Shown: piece after piece, positions 8,783-17,272 of the stretch
Layout: the number at the start of each line of letters is the position of its first letter
Numbering within the stretch: the stretch's first letter is position 1
Assembly (NCBI GenBank): GCA_041648735.1
Contig: JBAZOO010000003.1
Span: 101,237 to 165,236, forward strand
Direction of reading: 5' to 3'
Source: JBAZOO01 sp041648735
GTDB lineage: Bacteria > Verrucomicrobiota > Lentisphaeria > Oligosphaerales > CAITYL01
DNA: 64,000 nucleotides
The notes under the pieces: generated by a model
The model's input: the letters and a program-made list of their open reading frames with translations, nothing else
Told to the model about the DNA's origin: nothing
Database searches by the model: none
Position numbers and translations under genes: made by a program

Positions 8783-9820
8783 CTACCTGCCGTGATGACG
8801 ATGATGCAGGTCCGGCCAGTGCGGATGTGAATGGACGACAGGCGCATGTCCGTGGAGATGGGAGTGCGCCGCGCCGGACGCCAGCCACTCATGGGAATGC
8901 TCGTGGTGCTCGTCGCCGTGGCGATGCTCGTGCTCGTGCATCATGACCTCGTGCTTATGGGCATGCCCGTGCCGGTCGAGAAACATCAGGGCAAGCGAGC
9001 CGGCCATGATGACGATGGCGAAGGCCTGAAGCGTGCTCAGCCCTTCGCCCAGCCACAGGAGCGAGGCCAGCACCCCGAAGAACGGGGCCAGGGAGAAGAG
9101 CATCTGCGCGCGAGTCGCACCCAGTCCGTGGGCGGCCCGGATGTACAGGACGATGCTGGCGCCGTAGGACACCCCGCCCAGCAGCAGCGCCCACAACCAG
9201 TCGGCGCCAATGCGCCAGTCGAACAGCGCCAGGCCGATGGCCAGGTTCGTCGTTCCGGCGATGAGCCCCTTCCAAAAGGTGCTCTCCTCGGGACTGATGC
9301 CGTCAATGACGGCGGTGAAGTTGTTATCCAACCCCCACGCGAGGCCCGCCCCGGCCACGCAAGCCAGGCCGATCCAACCCGCCCAGCCCTGCCCAAAGCT
9401 CAACAGCACCCCGGCGGCCAGCACGCCCACGTTGCCCAGCCAGACCCACTTGCCCAAGTGCTCGCGAAACAGGAGGAATGCCAGCACGGCCGTGGCCACC
9501 GCCTCCAGGTTCAGCCACATCGCCACTGACGCCGCCAAGGCATGCTTCAATCCGACCAGCAGCAGCACCGGCCCGACAATGCCGCCGAAGAAAATCGCCC
9601 CGAGCAGGTTGCGGCGATTGCGTCCGTCACGCGGAACGGGCACATGGCCGGACAGGCTGCGGCGTAGTACCAGCGGCAGCAGGCAGACGGCGGCGCCGAG
9701 GTAGAGCAGTCCGGCAAGCTGGTTGGCCTGGAGGCCGGCCAACAGCGTCTTGCTGAACGGCGTGGCGATGCCGAACAGCGCGGCTGACGCCAATGCCTGG
9801 ATAAATGCCCGGTACTTCAT
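8783..9820 (-). CDS. EamA/DMT-family permease with His-rich C-terminal tail
   Basis: A 345-residue inner-membrane protein with ten predicted hydrophobic segments in two EamA halves (FIQALASAALFGIATPFSK near the start; LLLGGVSYGASIVLYIRAAHGLGATRAQMLFSLAPFFGVLASLLWLGE in the second half). The last about 60 residues are a cytoplasmic tail dense in His-X-His (HAHKHE, HEHEHRHGDEHHEHSHE). DMT members export metabolites or amino acids; the tail suggests metal binding, so metal export or metal-gated transport is possible but unproven. ATG 9820 is preceded by AGGGA. Base composition is lower in G+C than the surroundings, and the gene lies inside a 55-bp direct repeat, consistent with insertion or duplication. 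Confidence 0.86.
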   Translation of the reverse strand: MKYRAFIQALASAALFGIATPFSKTLLAGLQANQLAGLLYLGAAVCLLPLVLRRSLSGHVPVPRDGRNRRNLLGAIFFGGIVGPVLLLVGLKHALAASVAMWLNLEAVATAVLAFLLFREHLGKWVWLGNVGVLAAGVLLSFGQGWAGWIGLACVAGAGLAWGLDNNFTAVIDGISPEESTFWKGLIAGTTNLAIGLALFDWRIGADWLWALLLGGVSYGASIVLYIRAAHGLGATRAQMLFSLAPFFGVLASLLWLGEGLSTLQAFAIVIMAGSLALMFLDRHGHAHKHEVMMHEHEHRHGDEHHEHSHEWLASGAAHSHLHGHAPVVHSHPHWPDLHHRHHGR

Positions 9821-9956
9821 CGGAATCCCTGTTCGCCGAGACAGACCGGAACATTGTAACTGCCAGAATCCCGACGGCAAGCTCTTGTTTCGAACGCCGG
9901 GCCGCCCGCCAACTGCCGCTGTATCGTTTTATGGATTTGTCCAGTTTTGGAGGATT

Positions 9957-10011
9957 CCGGGGCCAGCCCCGCCGCCTTCCGCCGCGGCCCGGGGCGGTGA
10001 CCGTGGCTCGG
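9957..10011. repeat. 55-bp direct repeat, right copy (AraC 3'-end fragment)
   Basis: Matches 8583-8637 at 53 of 55 positions, in the same orientation. In the matching frame it still encodes GASPAAFRRGPGR and a stop, the end of an AraC protein, but nothing upstream resembles AraC. It is either a fragment of a second AraC gene or a duplication product. Confidence 0.88.
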
Positions 10012-10031
10012 TGCCGGGCTGATGCCTGCCG

Positions 10032-10300
10032 TCACGGGATCAGGGCGTTCCAAGGCATGGCGTAGTCGTTTTCGGTCAGCGGTGCCATCTCCGTGACGGG
10101 CGCCAACACCAGTCCGGGGGCAATTTGGGATCGGGGATAACTTTTCCGGAAGGCGGACAGGCCGGAGGTGTCCCGGCGGGCAACGGCGCTGGCGAGCTTG
10201 ACTTCCAGGGGGAAAAGGCGGTTGTCGCGCTCCAGGATCAGATCCACTTCAGCGCCGCCGGCGGGCCGTTCAAAATAGCGTTCCATGAATCGCCCCACGC
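10032..10300 (-). pseudogene. 3' remnant of a DUF4143/AAA-type ATPase gene
   Basis: The minus-strand frame ending at 10032 encodes FMERYFERPAGGAEVDLILERDNRLFPLEVKLASAVARRDTSGLSAFRKSYP, the C-terminal nuclease-like part of ATPases with DUF4143, including the (A/G)EVDLIL and LEVK motifs. These ATPases are normally about 380-420 residues; the Walker-containing N-terminal two thirds are absent. The frame continues upstream only through low-complexity sequence and an interspersed repeat (10405-10426), so the gene has been truncated. A functional product is unlikely. Confidence 0.68.
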
Positions 10301-10580
10301 CTTGAATTGCTGGCAAAATGCACGCGCAATCATCAAATTGCAAGGTTTTTTGGGGGCAGGGAACAACGGCTGGAGGGCGGCCGCGCCGCGCCGCCGGGAA
10401 GCGTGGCACAGACATTCCGGCCTGTGCGCTGGAGTTTGGCGGAAGTTCTTGACTGATGATCGTCCTCGTCCTCGTCCTCGTCCTCGAATCGGAAGGGATC
10501 TCATCCAAAATCGAGGACGAGGGCGGGGGGGAGACAGGCGGGCCGGCCGCCGCCAACGGCGGCGCGCAGGCCCAGCCCAG
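10301..10580. other. Repeat-bearing intergenic region
   Basis: No gene beyond the truncated remnant. It holds a GGCACAG...CTGTG hairpin repeat at 10405-10426 and a short tandem run of GTCCTC units at about 10464-10487. Confidence 0.6.
10405..10426. repeat. GGCACAGRCATT hairpin repeat, copy 1
   Basis: A 22-bp imperfect palindrome starting GGCACAGACATT and ending CCTGTG, preceded by the flank GCCGCCGGGAAGCGT, which also precedes the copy at 41427. Three further copies lie at 41427-41515. Confidence 0.85.
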
Positions 10581-13124
10581 CTACTTCGGCGCCACGCCGG
10601 TGTAGCTGTCAACGAGGCTGAAGGCCCGCACCCGCTGCCGCAGCGCCGCGGTCGGCAAGGCGCACTCCAGGATGCAGACCTGCCTGGTTTCGCCCGGCTC
10701 CAGGTCGAAGAAGTTGTCGGAAAAGGCCTGGCCGGCCGCGCCAGGAATGTCCAGGCAAACCGCCAGGAGCAGCGCCTCGGCTTCCACGGTGAGCAGGTGC
10801 CCGCCCGCGGCGTCCTTGGCCTTCGCCAGGGCGAGCTTCGGGGCGCGGCGTTCCAGGTCCAGCCGTTTCGGCGGTGCCAGCGGCAGCAGCTTTTCGGAGA
10901 TGATCCCCTCCTTGTCCGCCATTGTGGCCTTCACGTAGAGGTTGTCGAGGCCGTGCTGCTGGACGAGCGTCGCCAGCGGGATTTCCTGATGGCACTGGGA
11001 GCTGCCCGGGGGCAGCGTGAGCTTCTTGCCGCCCTTGAGCAGCACCTGCCCGTCGAGCCGGCAGACCCGCCATTCCAGCCGGCCGCTGACGGCGGCGGGG
11101 CGGTCGTTGCAGAGCCAGAGTTCCGCCCTGGTCACCGGCCGCGAATAGCTGTTGCCGGTGCGGATGGCCTCCTCGCCGTCGAGCCGGATGCTCGCCAGCA
11201 CCGGCGCATAGAAGCGGCGGGCGGCGTAGTGCAGCGCCTTCCAGCGGCCGCCGAACTCCAGGCTGCTCCAGGAGGCGACCGGCCAGCAGTCGTTCAACTG
11301 CCAGTACATCGTCCCCATGCAGTGGGGCATCAGCCGGCGGAAATGGCTGACGGCCACCTCCATGCAGTGGGCCTGGTTGAGCTGGGAGAGGTAGGCCAGC
11401 GCCGCGTAGTCCTTGGGGAAGCGGTAGAGGCGGGAGACATAGTCGGCGATGATCTGGTTGCCGCCGCCGTTCTTCTGGTGGTTGTCGAAGATCGGCGAAT
11501 AGACGTTGAGTTCCGCCGGGGGGCAGAAGGTGAGCGCCACCTCCTGGGAGGGGTAGGACTGCATGCCGAACTCGCTCAGGAAGCGGTGGGCCTGGGTTTC
11601 ATAGTGGGAGACCGGTTTCCGGCTGTGCCAGACCTGCCAGTCATGGGCGTCCTCGCTGGGCAGCTTGGTCGCGGGGCAGCCGGCGATTGCCATGCAGGGG
11701 GAGCCGTGGATGTAGGGGGCGCGGGCGTCCCAGCGGCGCAGGGCCGCGGGCAGGGTCTTGATGAACAGCCGTTCGTAGTCACGGGCGAGCTGGCGGCTCT
11801 TCTCGATGAAGCCGCCGTTGATCTGGATCAGCTCGTTGTTGCCGCACCAGAGGGCAATGCTCGGATGGGTGTGCAACCGCCGGACCTGGTCGTCGGCCTC
11901 CTTCTCGACGGACTTCACGAACGCCGGATCCGCCGGGTAGAGCGTGCAGGCGAACATGAAGTCCTGCCAGACCATGAGGCCAAGTTCGTCGCAGAGGTCG
12001 TAGAAGGAATCGTCCTCGTAGATGCCGCCGCCCCAGGCGCGGAGCATGTTCATGTTGGCGGCGGCGGCGGAGCGGAGCAGCGGTTCGTAGTCCGGCCGCG
12101 CGAGCCCGGCGACGAAGCTGTGGGCCGGAATCCAGTTGGCGCCCTTGCCGAAGACCGACCGGCCGTTGACGAGGAAGCGGAAATGGTTCCCGCCCGCCGG
12201 ATCCGGCGACTGGTCCAGCAGGATCTCGCGCAGGCCGAGCCGCCGCGTCCAGCGGTCGAGGATCCGCCCCTCATGCACCAGCTCCAGTTCCAGGTCGTAG
12301 AGCGGCTGGCCGCCCTGCCCGTTCGGCCACCACAGCCGCGGGTTGGCGACGGCCAGCTCCCCCCCCTGCATCTCGGCGACGGTGGCGCCCTGCCACAGCA
12401 GCCGCCCGCGCACGGTGCCGGCCCTGGGCTTCGCGCAAGCCGCCGCGACTTCGACGACCACCGTGCCGGACAAATGCCGCTGGGTGACGTTGACCGAGCG
12501 GAAACGGTTGCCCGACCACGCCTCCAGCCGCACCGGCTTCCACACCCCCGCCGTGACCAGCCGCGGCCCCCAGTCCCAGCCGAACTGGCACGGCTGCTTG
12601 CGGATGCGGACGCTGTTGCCGACGGGGTCGTTGACCTGGTTCGGCGGGGTGAATTCCGTCCGGTAGGCGCGGATGTATTTTTCCGCGCTGGCGAAGCGGA
12701 CCAGCAGTTCGTTGACGCCGGCGCTGAGCAGCGGCTTCACCTCCAGGCGATGTTCGTGGAACATGTTCTCCGAGCGGAGGATCACCTTGCCGTTCAGGCT
12801 CACCTCCGCCACGGTGTCCAGCCCGTCGAAGCACAGTTCCATGTGCTCCTGCTCCAACCAGCCCCGCGGCACGCGGAAGCGGCAGCGGTAGGTCCAATCC
12901 TCTTCGCCGATCCATTGCAGCAGCTCCTCGTTGCGCCCGTAGAAGGGGTCGGGAATCAAGTCGTGCCGCCGCAAGTCCTTGTGGACGCAGCCGGGGACCG
13001 CCGCGGCAAGCCACTGCCCCCGATGCTGGAATTCCCAGCCCTCGCCCAAGACCAGGCTCTGGAGTGCCTCAGGAGACGGCAGGGGAACGGGACGGCGGGT
13101 TTTCATGGCTGGCGTCTTTTCCAT
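10581..13124 (-). CDS. Beta-mannosidase-like glycoside hydrolase, family GH2
   Basis: An 847-residue GH2 enzyme. The N-terminal sugar-binding domain (EEDWTYRCRFRVP, MELCFDGLDTVAEVSLNGKVI) is followed by the immunoglobulin-like domain, the TIM barrel with acid/base glutamate in LWCGNNE and nucleophile glutamate in RFLSEFGMQS, and C-terminal domains. LRAWGGGIYEDDSFYDLCDELGLMVWQDFMFAC is typical of beta-mannosidases, which release mannose from the non-reducing ends of manno-oligosaccharides. No signal peptide is evident, so it is probably cytoplasmic. The start is uncertain: ATG 13124, ATG 13106 or ATG 13175, the last overlapping the upstream hydrolase with GGAGGT nearby. It lies 31 bp after that gene and is probably co-transcribed. 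Confidence 0.93.
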   Translation of the reverse strand: MEKTPAMKTRRPVPLPSPEALQSLVLGEGWEFQHRGQWLAAAVPGCVHKDLRRHDLIPDPFYGRNEELLQWIGEEDWTYRCRFRVPRGWLEQEHMELCFDGLDTVAEVSLNGKVILRSENMFHEHRLEVKPLLSAGVNELLVRFASAEKYIRAYRTEFTPPNQVNDPVGNSVRIRKQPCQFGWDWGPRLVTAGVWKPVRLEAWSGNRFRSVNVTQRHLSGTVVVEVAAACAKPRAGTVRGRLLWQGATVAEMQGGELAVANPRLWWPNGQGGQPLYDLELELVHEGRILDRWTRRLGLREILLDQSPDPAGGNHFRFLVNGRSVFGKGANWIPAHSFVAGLARPDYEPLLRSAAAANMNMLRAWGGGIYEDDSFYDLCDELGLMVWQDFMFACTLYPADPAFVKSVEKEADDQVRRLHTHPSIALWCGNNELIQINGGFIEKSRQLARDYERLFIKTLPAALRRWDARAPYIHGSPCMAIAGCPATKLPSEDAHDWQVWHSRKPVSHYETQAHRFLSEFGMQSYPSQEVALTFCPPAELNVYSPIFDNHQKNGGGNQIIADYVSRLYRFPKDYAALAYLSQLNQAHCMEVAVSHFRRLMPHCMGTMYWQLNDCWPVASWSSLEFGGRWKALHYAARRFYAPVLASIRLDGEEAIRTGNSYSRPVTRAELWLCNDRPAAVSGRLEWRVCRLDGQVLLKGGKKLTLPPGSSQCHQEIPLATLVQQHGLDNLYVKATMADKEGIISEKLLPLAPPKRLDLERRAPKLALAKAKDAAGGHLLTVEAEALLLAVCLDIPGAAGQAFSDNFFDLEPGETRQVCILECALPTAALRQRVRAFSLVDSYTGVAPK

Positions 13125-13155
13125 GGTGGGCGGGCCTTGGGTTTTCTGGCTGGCG

Positions 13156-14799
13156 TCATTTTGCGGACTTCGCATGGACCTCCACCTCGGTGGTGAAGGC
13201 GAAGGCCGGGGAAAAGTTCACATCTTCCTTGTGATTTTCGACGTACGTCACCCGGACATAGCGGGCGTCAACCGGGGGGAAGCTGAAGACATGGCGTTCC
13301 TGCTTGCGGAGGGCGAAATCATGGGCGCCCACTTCGGTGAACGCCTGGCTGTCGGCGCTCACTGACACCTTCACGCTCTTGGTCGAGCCAAACGCTGGCA
13401 CGCCCAGGACGACCATGCTGACCGGCGCCGGCCGCTCCAGGTCAATGGTCACATGCTTCGGGAAGGCCGCGGCGTTGCCGGTGGCGAAGCAGCCCGAACT
13501 GGTTGTCTCCCAGGAGCCGTCGGTCAGGCCGCCGCTCCCCCAGTTGTAGTTGTTGGGATCGCTGCATTCATATTTCTTGTGAAGCGCCAGGTTCGGGCCT
13601 TCAGGGGCGGGGACAATGGCAATGGCCACTTCCGGCCGCCGGCCGGCGGTCGCCCAGATGGCCTCCTGGAAGCCGGTGTCGGCGGCCATGAGCCCCTGGC
13701 AGATCGAATCCCGGTAGGCCGGGTCATCCATCAAGGGGAGGCGGACGGTGCGCCAGGCCGTGTAGTAGTTGCCCTGCCGGGCGCTGATCAGGTCATGCAG
13801 CAGCTTGGCGGCGGGGCTGGCGGCCGGCAAGGGCGTGCCGCTGGCCAAGGCCTGAGCCGAAACGCCCTTCAGGATCGCCTTGCCGTCCACCAGCACATCG
13901 TAGAACCCCTCGGGCAGCCCCTTGACCACCAGCTTGGGCAGGGCAAACTCCAGCAGGCCGCAGTCGCTGGCCACCCCCTGCGAACTGGGATCGATCCAGA
14001 AGGGGAATGCCGGGAGCTTGCCCTTGAGGACGGCCTGGTTGCCGGCCTGGCTGACCAACTGCACCCCGCCTTCGGCGGTGCCAGCCTTCAGGTCGGCGGC
14101 GCCGAGCGGCGGCACCGGTTCGGCAAAGGCCGTCAGCATCTGCCGGGCCATCACCAGGTGCCCCTTCGCATCCGGGTGGACGGCATCGGGGATCATGCTG
14201 AACCCCGGCTGCCTCGCCTTCTGTTCCGTCTGGAAGGCCAGCATGGGATGATGCACGTCCACAAAGTCGCACTGGTATTTTTCGGCCAGCCCCTTCCCGG
14301 CATTGCCCAGCGCTTCAAGGGTCTGGTTGTAGTCGCACGCCCCAAGCGCCTTCTTCCGGTCATAGTCGACGCAGCCGGGAGTGAAGACGATGACCCTGAC
14401 ATCCTTCGCCTGCAGCGCCTGGATGATCTTTTCCAGGTTGTCGCGGTAGGTCGTGAGCGTGCGGTCATTGAGGGCGGCGTAGTTGCCGTCGTTCATCCCG
14501 AAGAAGAGCGTCACCACGGTGGGTTTGAGGGAGAGCACGTCCCGTTCGAGGCGGGCCAGGGCGCCCGGGGCGCGGTCGCCGCTCCAGCCGGCATTGAAGA
14601 AGGTGGCCTTGAGTTCCGGATAGCGGCACTGGATGTACTGCTGGATGTAGAGGGTGTAGAGCCGCTGCTCGGTGATGCTGTCGCCGTAGAACACCACGCG
14701 GTCGCCGGGCTTCAGGGGCGTGGCCGCCTGGAGGGACGGCAATGCCTGAAGCAGGAAGAGGAGCGCGGCAAACCCAGCCAATCGTTGAATCCTGGACAT
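13156..14799 (-). CDS. Secreted SGNH/GDSL hydrolase with C-terminal F5/8-type domain
   Basis: The 547-residue product has a signal peptide (about residues 1-25), then an SGNH fold: block I YGDSITE with nucleophile Ser41, block III FGMNDGNY with Asn103, and block V HPDAKGH carrying the Asp/His pair. Such enzymes are esterases, often deacetylating polysaccharides. The C-terminal about 140 residues (GLTDGSWETTSSG, HVTIDLERPAPVSMVVLGVP, DARYVRVTYV) resemble a discoidin/F5-8 (CBM32-like) carbohydrate-binding module. ATG 14799 is chosen because it starts the signal peptide and follows AGGGAAAG. It lies directly upstream of the beta-mannosidase, suggesting removal of ester groups before depolymerisation. 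The ester substrate is inferred. Confidence 0.88.
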   Translation of the reverse strand: MSRIQRLAGFAALLFLLQALPSLQAATPLKPGDRVVFYGDSITEQRLYTLYIQQYIQCRYPELKATFFNAGWSGDRAPGALARLERDVLSLKPTVVTLFFGMNDGNYAALNDRTLTTYRDNLEKIIQALQAKDVRVIVFTPGCVDYDRKKALGACDYNQTLEALGNAGKGLAEKYQCDFVDVHHPMLAFQTEQKARQPGFSMIPDAVHPDAKGHLVMARQMLTAFAEPVPPLGAADLKAGTAEGGVQLVSQAGNQAVLKGKLPAFPFWIDPSSQGVASDCGLLEFALPKLVVKGLPEGFYDVLVDGKAILKGVSAQALASGTPLPAASPAAKLLHDLISARQGNYYTAWRTVRLPLMDDPAYRDSICQGLMAADTGFQEAIWATAGRRPEVAIAIVPAPEGPNLALHKKYECSDPNNYNWGSGGLTDGSWETTSSGCFATGNAAAFPKHVTIDLERPAPVSMVVLGVPAFGSTKSVKVSVSADSQAFTEVGAHDFALRKQERHVFSFPPVDARYVRVTYVENHKEDVNFSPAFAFTTEVEVHAKSAK

Positions 14800-14939
14800 T
14801 TCACTTTCCCTTTCGTTCAACCTGCTGTTCCCGGTTTTCCAGTTAGTTGGACAATCCGCACAGCCGGCGCCAGGCAAGAGTGCCTGGGGGAGCAGGCGGC
14901 ACGCCGCTCCCCCCCATGGGATTTTGCAATCTACACCGC

Positions 14940-15189
14940 TCAGCGGCAGATGAAAGCGCGGAAGCGGGCCGGATTTTTCTCCTCGCCGATGCCGGGGGTC
15001 ATCTGCACCCACTGCTTGCGCCCCAGGCCGTCATCGTCGTTGACAATGAAGTTGAGCCGGAAGGCATTCCGCGGCGCCCCCCCAGTGAATCCCAGCATCT
15101 TCCATGGCAGGGCCAGGCGGTAGACAGTCCTTCCCTCCCCGCGCGTGGCCGCGCCCCGCGCCGGATCCTTCAGCCGCCCCAGCGATTCA
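14940..15189 (-). pseudogene. C-terminal remnant of a CBM9-like sugar-binding protein
   Basis: A minus-strand frame without a start codon runs from just after the next gene's stop at 15187 to TGA at 14940-14942. It encodes TVYRLALPWKMLGF, then RNAFRLNFIVNDDDG and GRKQWVQMTPGIGEEKNP, the end of a CBM9/DOMON-like carbohydrate-binding domain found in large secreted proteins of related bacteria. The family proteins are several hundred residues, so nearly everything upstream is missing. It abuts the HAMP/PAS gene exactly, which suggests a deletion joined two genes here. A functional product is unlikely. Confidence 0.62.
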
Positions 15190-16338
15190 CGCCTCCGGCG
15201 GCTTCCGCGCGGCGGCGACGGTCAGGGCCGGGGCCGGGCCGGGCTGCAAAACGACCACGCTCACCGTGCCGCCGGCCGTCGCCGTCCCGGCCTCCGCCAT
15301 TGTCAGCCGGTAGTTCTGCCCCCCCAAGCGGAGCGTATGCTTCTCCCGCCGCACCGCCTCCAGGAGCAGCTCCAGCCGCTCCGCACCCTCGCCGCCGACG
15401 AACAAGCCCCGGGCCTGGCTGTTGGCCAGCAGCAGGTCGCCGCTGGCGTTCAACACCAGCGCCGGCACGGGGATCGCCGCGACCAGCGCCTGCGAGACCT
15501 GCTTCTCCTGGGCCAGCCGCCGCCGGCTCTCCTCGGACATCCCATTGAGGTTTTCGATCAGCCGGTTGCAGGCGATGGCCACCCGGTTGAGATAGTCCTC
15601 CTTCAGTTCGGGCAGGCGCAGGCTCAGGTCGCCGGCGGTGACGCCTTGGATCAGCCGCTGCATCAGCCGGGCCGGGCGGATCAGCGCCTCATCAACCTGA
15701 TAAATGAACAGCAGCAGCACGAGAATCCCGGCAAAGGTGAGCGCCACCATCCAGAAGGCCAGGGTGCGGGCGCTGCGCGTCGCCTGTTCGCGGGTGGCGG
15801 CCAGTTCACGGTTAGTGGCGGCCAGCCATTCGGCCAGCTCCCGGCGGGCCGTCACCGAGGCGGGGACCGCCTGGTAGCGGAAACGGTCGAGGACGGCGGC
15901 GGCCGGGGACGGCGGCTCCGCGGCCGCCAGCAGCCGCCCCACCGCGTCCAGTTCCCGGACATACCCCTCCACGGCCGGCTCCACCCGCAGGAACGGCGCC
16001 GGCGCCCCCCCGGGCCGGCGGGCCATCTCCCCCGCCACTTCCTGCACCGTCTGCCGCAGCTCGCGGCCCACCTCGGTCACCTGGACGCCCCCCCGCCGCC
16101 GCTCGTCCGGCCGTTCGGGCAAGGCGGCATCGCTCAGCAACTGGCGCAGCTCCTGATGCCGTTCCACCAACTGGAGCAGGAGCCGTTGCCCGGCCATCGC
16201 ATCGTCGTGCTCCCGCGCCATTTCCTGGCCGACGGCCAGCTCGAACCGGTGGAACCCCACGACCGCGCCGAGGCCGGTCAGCAGGAGAAGGGCAAACAAG
16301 GAATAGACCCAAGTGCGGATGCTCAAATGGAAACGCAT
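15187..16338 (-). CDS. Membrane HAMP-PAS sensor protein lacking a kinase domain
   Basis: The 383-residue protein has an N-terminal transmembrane segment (about residues 7-29), a large extracytoplasmic helical region, a second transmembrane segment (about 190-212), a HAMP domain (RPARLMQRLIQGVTAGDLSLRL) and a PAS-like domain (VSQALVAAIPVPALVLNASGDLLLANSQAR). This is the architecture of NtrY/KinB-type sensor kinases, but the frame stops just after the PAS domain and no HisKA or ATPase domain follows. Immediately downstream is a fragment of an unrelated sugar-binding gene. It starts 7 bp after the RCK gene, so the two are probably co-expressed. It may be a truncated kinase or a signalling partner. 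Confidence 0.78.
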   Translation of the reverse strand: MRFHLSIRTWVYSLFALLLLTGLGAVVGFHRFELAVGQEMAREHDDAMAGQRLLLQLVERHQELRQLLSDAALPERPDERRRGGVQVTEVGRELRQTVQEVAGEMARRPGGAPAPFLRVEPAVEGYVRELDAVGRLLAAAEPPSPAAAVLDRFRYQAVPASVTARRELAEWLAATNRELAATREQATRSARTLAFWMVALTFAGILVLLLFIYQVDEALIRPARLMQRLIQGVTAGDLSLRLPELKEDYLNRVAIACNRLIENLNGMSEESRRRLAQEKQVSQALVAAIPVPALVLNASGDLLLANSQARGLFVGGEGAERLELLLEAVRREKHTLRLGGQNYRLTMAEAGTATAGGTVSVVVLQPGPAPALTVAAARKPPEA

Positions 16339-16345
16339 GGCTCAT

Positions 16346-17128
16346 TCACCCCAGGCCGGAAAGGCGGTTGATGTCGGCTTCGTTCCCCACCACCACCAGC
16401 TTGTCGTCCGCCAGCAGCGGATCCTTGGGCGACGGATTGAGGAGGAGCTGGCGCGACTGGTCCAGGAACCGGCGGGCGCCGGATTCCATCGCCGCTTCCG
16501 TCGCCGCCGACTCCGCCCCGCCCTCCCCCTCCCCCTCCCCGGCCGTGGCCGCCGCGGTGGCCGTGGCCTTCTTCGCCGTCACCCGCTCGATGCCGAGCAC
16601 GGTGACGTTGTATTTCCGGCGCACCTGAAGGCTGGCCAAGGTCTGGCCGGCAAAGCTCGGGGGGACGGGGACCTCCGCCACACAGACCCCCTCGGTCAGC
16701 TCGAAGACCTCCCGCAGGCCGGGGCGGGCCACCTGCAACGCGACCCGCCGCCCCATCTCCTCTTCGGGATTGACGATTTCCGTGGCGCCCACCTGGCGGA
16801 GGATGCGGCCATGCAGGCTGTTGAGGGCCCGGGCGACGATCCGCGGCACCTGCAACTGCTTCAGCAGCGCCACGGTCATGATGCTGTCCTCGATGTGCTC
16901 GGCGCCGATCGTCACCACCGCCACCGGCATCTCGTCGATCCGCGCCTCATACAGCGCCTCCTCGTCGGTGGAATCCAGCACCATGGCCGTGTCCACATCC
17001 TCCTTGATCGCCTCGACGGCCGCCGCCGCCTGGTCAACCCCCAGCACGGAATAGCCCAGCCGGGCGAGCTGCCGCGCCACCTCGCCCCCGAAAACGCCGA
17101 GGCCAATGACCACGATTTTGCCTTTCAT
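16346..17128 (-). CDS. TrkA/KtrA-type potassium channel regulatory (RCK) protein
   Basis: A 260-residue cytoplasmic protein with an N-terminal Rossmann RCK domain (IVVIGLGVFGGEVARQLARLG, the GxGxxG nucleotide-binding motif) and a C-terminal RCK_C/TrkA-C domain from about residue 135. An Ala/Gly/Glu-rich insert (about 195-225) is unusual. These proteins gate TrkH/KtrB potassium channels by binding NAD(H), ATP or ADP. No membrane partner is encoded in this window. It heads a two-gene unit with the HAMP/PAS protein. Confidence 0.88.
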   Translation of the reverse strand: MKGKIVVIGLGVFGGEVARQLARLGYSVLGVDQAAAAVEAIKEDVDTAMVLDSTDEEALYEARIDEMPVAVVTIGAEHIEDSIMTVALLKQLQVPRIVARALNSLHGRILRQVGATEIVNPEEEMGRRVALQVARPGLREVFELTEGVCVAEVPVPPSFAGQTLASLQVRRKYNVTVLGIERVTAKKATATAAATAGEGEGEGGAESAATEAAMESGARRFLDQSRQLLLNPSPKDPLLADDKLVVVGNEADINRLSGLG

Positions 17129-17272
17129 GCCCGCTCCTTGACGTTGGCGCCCGCCTCTTCAGGCCCGCCCGGCCGGCCCGGGCTTGCGCGCAGCAGTGGA
17201 AACTGTTCAAAGCTGAAGTGTAATCGGCAAGGGCGGGAGTTCAACCCCTGGCCCGCCCCGGCCCCGCGGCCG

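Noticed and set aside
8750..8783. Hairpin GTTCCCG/CGGGAAC at the 3' end of the DMT permease gene as a terminator
   Set aside because: The loop is 17 bases long and the T run lies inside it rather than after the stem.
10125..13196. Open frame of about 1,020 codons antisense to the beta-mannosidase
   Set aside because: The opposite strand encodes a complete GH2 enzyme with catalytic motifs; the antisense protein has no recognisable domain.
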